Assembly (NCBI GenBank): GCA_910577195.1
Contig: CAJTLP010000004.1
Location: 124,001-188,000 of the forward strand
From: an uncultured Eubacterium sp.
GTDB lineage: Bacteria; Bacillota; Clostridia; Oscillospirales; Acutalibacteraceae
Length of the DNA: 64,000 nucleotides
Direction: 5' to 3'
Notes under the pieces: generated by a model
What the model was told of the DNA's origin: nothing
What the model saw: only the letters and a program-made list of their open reading frames with translations
Databases searched by the model: none
Part shown: positions 61,579 to 64,000 of the stretch, in pieces
Layout: each line of letters begins with the position of its first letter
Numbering within the stretch: position 1 is the first letter of the stretch
Position numbers and translations under genes: made by a program

Positions 61579-63360
61579 ATGGAAACAAATCTTACATCAA
61601 ACAAGTCCTTACTTGCTTGGCTGGATGAGAAGATTGAGCTTCTTAAGCCATCAAACATTGTTTGGATTGACGGTTCTGCTGAGCAGATTGCTGCTCTTAA
61701 GGCAGAGGCTGTTGAAACAGGCGAGATGATTAAGCTTAACGATGAGCTTCTTCCTGACTGCTATCTTCACAGAACAGCTGAAAATGACGTTGCTCGTGTT
61801 GAGGACAGAACTCTCATCTGCACAAAGAATGAAAAGGACGCAGGTCCTACCAACCACTGGATGGATCCTGAAAAGTGCTATAAAATGCTTTATGACATTG
61901 CTGCCGGCTCATATGAGGGCAGAACAATGTATATCATTCCTTATTCAATGGGTCCTGTTGGTTCACCATTCTCAAAGATTGGTATTGAGATTACAGACTC
62001 AATCTACGTTGTTCTTAATATGAATATCATGACAAGAGTAGGCAAGGCTGTACTTGACTGTCTCGGTGATTCAGATGACTGGGTTCGCGGTATGCACTGC
62101 AAGTGCAATGTTGACCCTGAAAACAGATGGATCTGCCAGTTCCCTGAGGATAACACAATTATTTCTGTTAACTCAGCATACGGCGGTAACGTTCTTCTCG
62201 GTAAGAAGTGCTTTGCTCTTCGTATAGCATCTTATCTTGGTAAGAACGAAGGCTGGCAGGCTGAGCATATGCTCATTCTCGGTCTTGAAAAGCCAAACGG
62301 CGAGACAAAGTATATCTGTGCTGCATTCCCATCAGCTTGCGGTAAGACAAACCTTGCTATGCTTATTCCACCAGAGGGATATCAGAAGAAGGGCTATAAG
62401 GTATGGTGCGTAGGCGACGATATTTCCTGGATCAGAAAAGGTCCTGACGGACGTCTTTATGCGATCAACCCTGAGAATGGCTTCTTCGGTGTAGCACCAG
62501 GTACAAACGAAAAGTCAAATCCAAATGCGCTTAAGTCAACAATGAAGGGCACAATCTTCACCAACGTTTGTCATAATCTTGACAACAACACAGTTTGGTG
62601 GGAGGGTCTTGACAAGAATCCGCCAACAAATGCAATTGACTGGAAGGGCAATCCTTGGAACGGTGCTGAGAGCGACGAGAAGGGTGCTCATCCAAACTCA
62701 CGTTTCACAGCTCCTGCTGTTAACTGTCCTTGTATTTCTTCAGAGTTCGAGAACCCACAGGGTGTTCCGATTTCTGCTATCGTATTCGGCGGCCGCCGTG
62801 CTAAGCTTACTCCGCTTGTATACCAGTCAAAGGATTGGAATCACGGTGTATTCGTAGGCTCAATCATGGGCTCTGAGACAACTGCTGCTGCAACAGGTGC
62901 AGTTGGTGTTGTTCGTCGTGACCCAATGGCTATGCTCCCATTCTGCGGTTACAATATGGGTGACTACTGGAAGCACTGGATTGAAATCGGTGAAACTCTT
63001 GACCCTGAAAAGGCTCCTAAGATTTTCAACGTTAACTGGTTCAGAAAAGACGATGAAGGCAACTTCTTATGGCCTGGCTTCGGTGATAACCTTCGTGTTC
63101 TTGATTGGATTATCGACCGTTGTGACGGTAAGGTTGACGCTCAGGAGACAGCTATCGGTTATCTGCCATATGCTAAGGATATCAACCTTGAAGGCCTTGA
63201 TATGACTGAGGCTGACCTTGACAAGATTCTTGATGTTGACAAGAATGCTTGGGAGGAAGAGCTTAAGGGCGTTGATGAGCTTTATGCTAAGTTCGGCGAT
63301 ACTCTTCCTGAAGAGCTTGCTAAAGAGCTTGCAGAGGTTAAGGCTGACCTTGAGAAATAA
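61579..63360 (+). CDS. pckG: GTP-dependent phosphoenolpyruvate carboxykinase
   Basis: 593 residues. YIIPYSMGPVGSPFSKIGIE (substrate Arg/Ser region), nucleotide P-loop FPSACGKTNLAMLIPP (about 248-263; the GTP-type reading), WCVGDDISWIRK, and VFGGRRAKLTPLVYQSKDWN. It interconverts oxaloacetate + GTP and PEP + CO2 + GDP. In fermentative gut Clostridia it often runs toward oxaloacetate and succinate. Codon use is strongly biased towards common codons (GGT, AAG, CTT), as expected for a highly expressed gene. AAGGAG precedes the ATG. Confidence 0.97.
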   Translation: METNLTSNKSLLAWLDEKIELLKPSNIVWIDGSAEQIAALKAEAVETGEMIKLNDELLPDCYLHRTAENDVARVEDRTLICTKNEKDAGPTNHWMDPEKCYKMLYDIAAGSYEGRTMYIIPYSMGPVGSPFSKIGIEITDSIYVVLNMNIMTRVGKAVLDCLGDSDDWVRGMHCKCNVDPENRWICQFPEDNTIISVNSAYGGNVLLGKKCFALRIASYLGKNEGWQAEHMLILGLEKPNGETKYICAAFPSACGKTNLAMLIPPEGYQKKGYKVWCVGDDISWIRKGPDGRLYAINPENGFFGVAPGTNEKSNPNALKSTMKGTIFTNVCHNLDNNTVWWEGLDKNPPTNAIDWKGNPWNGAESDEKGAHPNSRFTAPAVNCPCISSEFENPQGVPISAIVFGGRRAKLTPLVYQSKDWNHGVFVGSIMGSETTAAATGAVGVVRRDPMAMLPFCGYNMGDYWKHWIEIGETLDPEKAPKIFNVNWFRKDDEGNFLWPGFGDNLRVLDWIIDRCDGKVDAQETAIGYLPYAKDINLEGLDMTEADLDKILDVDKNAWEEELKGVDELYAKFGDTLPEELAKELAEVKADLEK

Positions 63361-63379
63361 TCTTTCATAAATAAAAATG

Positions 63380-63409
63380 ACAGACGGTCGATGACCGTCT
63401 GTTTTTTTG
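63380..63409 (+). terminator. Intrinsic terminator of pckG
   Basis: Stem ACAGACGGTC / GACCGTCTGT (loop GAT), followed by T7. Confidence 0.92.
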
Positions 63410-63437
63410 TTGACTAATATTGGGATAATGGTATAAT
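63410..63437 (+). promoter_or_regulatory. Promoter of the small-ORF/RNA region
   Basis: TTGACT (63410-63415), a 16-bp spacer and TATAAT (63432-63437). Expected start near 63444, so the following inverted repeat is the beginning of the RNA. Confidence 0.7.
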
Positions 63438-63444
63438 AATCCTG

Positions 63445-63556
63445 CAAAACTAATTTAATACCTGTTACTGTTATAAGTATACATTTTTTTATTTCACGAT
63501 AAAAATGCATGCTCTATTAAGTATACCTATAACGGTTATATATTAAGTTAGTTTTG
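63445..63556. repeat. 112-bp MITE-like imperfect inverted repeat
   Basis: The left arm 63445-63482 starts CAAAACTAATTTAATA and ends GTATAC; the right arm 63521-63556 starts GTATAC and ends TTAAGTTAGTTTTG. The arms match for about 36 positions with a few mismatches and a 2-base length difference. The centre is T/A-rich with a short GCATGC box. Shape and size match a miniature inverted-repeat element, or equally a long hairpin leader that starts at the promoter just upstream. No target-site duplication is clear. Confidence 0.6.
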
Positions 63557-63605
63557 TAGCTGAGCATGCGTTTTTGGCGCAGCTTCGGCTGCGCATTTTT
63601 ATTTT
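63507..63605 (+). terminator. Two stacked terminators, the first mutually exclusive with the long inverted repeat
   Basis: Terminator 1: GCATGCTC (63507-63514) pairs with GAGCATGC (63562-63569) and is followed by GTTTTT; it uses the right half of the inverted repeat as its loop. Terminator 2: GCGCAGC-TTCG-GCTGCGC (63577-63594) followed by ATTTTTATTTT, very strong. Between promoter and ORF they form an attenuator-like series. Confidence 0.7.
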
Positions 63606-63618
63606 AAGGGGGTGAACT

Positions 63619-63714
63619 ATGTTTAAAGCAGAACAAAATAAAAAGAACTTTGTACTCCGTCGGCAAAAACAAAGTACAAAGTCCATAGAACGAATGCACA
63701 GGAATAATACCTAA
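63619..63714 (+). CDS. 31-residue basic orphan ORF
   Basis: MFKAEQNKKNFVLRRQKQST plus 11 more residues, strongly basic, behind GGGGTGA at good distance. The coding region contains a 10-bp inverted repeat ACTTTGTACT (63647-63656) / AGTACAAAGT (63673-63682), so the mRNA or DNA may itself be a target. No family recognised. Small ORFs like this often head mobile elements or leader regions. Confidence 0.4.
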   Translation: MFKAEQNKKNFVLRRQKQSTKSIERMHRNNT

Positions 63715-63784
63715 TGCGTGATTTATTATACGCTATAATCAGGTTTATTTCAAGTGTTGAATTTTACATTTGAAAGGAAATCGT

Positions 63785-64000
63785 ATGAAAAACGGTAATC
63801 AGAAAATATTGAAAAAACGAATTGATAAGATTGCACCGTATACATATGCAATGATTCTGCAGCAAATAAAGGATGCCATAGGCTATCAATTGTCAGATGA
63901 ATGCAATGCCTTGTTTTTTCAATTGATAAAGCAAATTCAGGATGAGTGCGATTGTCTGAAATGCGATGAGCTGACAGACTGCTATATCATTGAAGAAGGC
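63785..64000 (+). CDS. Orphan helical protein, 3' end beyond window
   Basis: At least 72 residues, start MKNGNQKILKKRIDKIAPYT behind AAAGGA. Three cysteines near the visible end (ECDCLKCDEL), helical and amphipathic. No recognised family. It is co-directional with the 31-residue ORF 70 bp upstream and probably in the same transcript. Confidence 0.6.
   Translation, partial: MKNGNQKILKKRIDKIAPYTYAMILQQIKDAIGYQLSDECNALFFQLIKQIQDECDCLKCDELTDCYIIEEG

Overview
The window reads as a low-GC, Gram-positive gut Clostridia chromosome, most likely of the Oscillospiraceae/Ruminococcus type. This is inferred from AT-rich DNA, strong AGGAGG-type ribosome sites, occasional TTG starts, GTP-dependent PEP carboxykinase, fused ECF ATPases, GPH sugar porters and many glycosidases. 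No rRNA, tRNA or CRISPR array was seen.

Layout. (1) 1-4.4 kb: a mobile-element end. A tyrosine integrase, a Fic toxin with a VbhA-like antitoxin, an excisionase-like protein and a winged-helix protein abut and truncate a HAD-TIR-like (PF10137-type) gene. (2) 4.4-10.7 kb: a TetR regulator, a GH43 gene cut off at its 3' side, a DeoR-FruK-FruA fructose block with broken ends, the 3' end of a heparinase II/III-like gene, and a membrane-anchored EEP-family hydrolase. (3) 10.7-14.8 kb: mutY and a 2-hydroxyacyl-CoA dehydratase/activase locus with a frameshift. (4) 14.8-21.7 kb: AraC, a DUF5107/TPR protein whose 3' end is fused to a foreign tail, a broken DUF2589 gene, and a GH38 alpha-mannosidase. 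(5) 21.8-26.2 kb: a thiol-redox locus (TlpA, CcdA, rhodanese, CoA-disulfide reductase-like flavoprotein, Crp/Fnr regulator, thioredoxin). (6) 26.3-39.5 kb: GH2, GPH porter, AraC, an ECF transporter with A1, A2 and S parts fused, GH31, class IV aminotransferase and GH95. (7) 39.7-43.9 kb: a MATE pump behind an attenuator-like leader, and a MerR-controlled aldo/keto reductase-cupin-CMD operon. (8) 44-50.9 kb: membrane-embedded GH18, AraC, GH36, GPH porter and the remnant of a larger glycosidase. (9) 50.9-63.4 kb: core genes (prmA, an HD/OB nuclease, a PASTA pseudokinase, polA, rimI, tsaD, pckG), with three AT-rich orphan genes between rimI and tsaD. (10) 63.4-64 kb: a 112-bp MITE-like inverted repeat, stacked terminators and small orphan ORFs.

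How the genes fit together. The glycosidase blocks (GH43, GH38, GH2, GH31, GH95, GH18, GH36), each beside an AraC or TetR regulator and often a GPH porter, suggest growth on mannose-, galactose- and fucose-containing host or plant glycans. Sugars would enter as short oligosaccharides and be trimmed in the cytoplasm.

The most striking property of the window is the density of joints and lesions. I see five abrupt gene junctions (about 0.98, 6.0, 9.1, 17.67 and 50.5 kb), four single-base frameshifts, one nonsense codon, and three genes whose expected ATG at ideal Shine-Dalgarno distance is ATA or ATT. Either this lineage has an actively recombining, decaying accessory genome, or the assembly carries errors. 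Read mapping would separate the two. The best candidates for unfamiliar biology are the HAD-TIR fusion, the leader RNA/inverted-repeat region at 63.4-63.7 kb, the orphan island in the rimI-tsaD gap, the DUF2589 locus and the PASTA pseudokinase.
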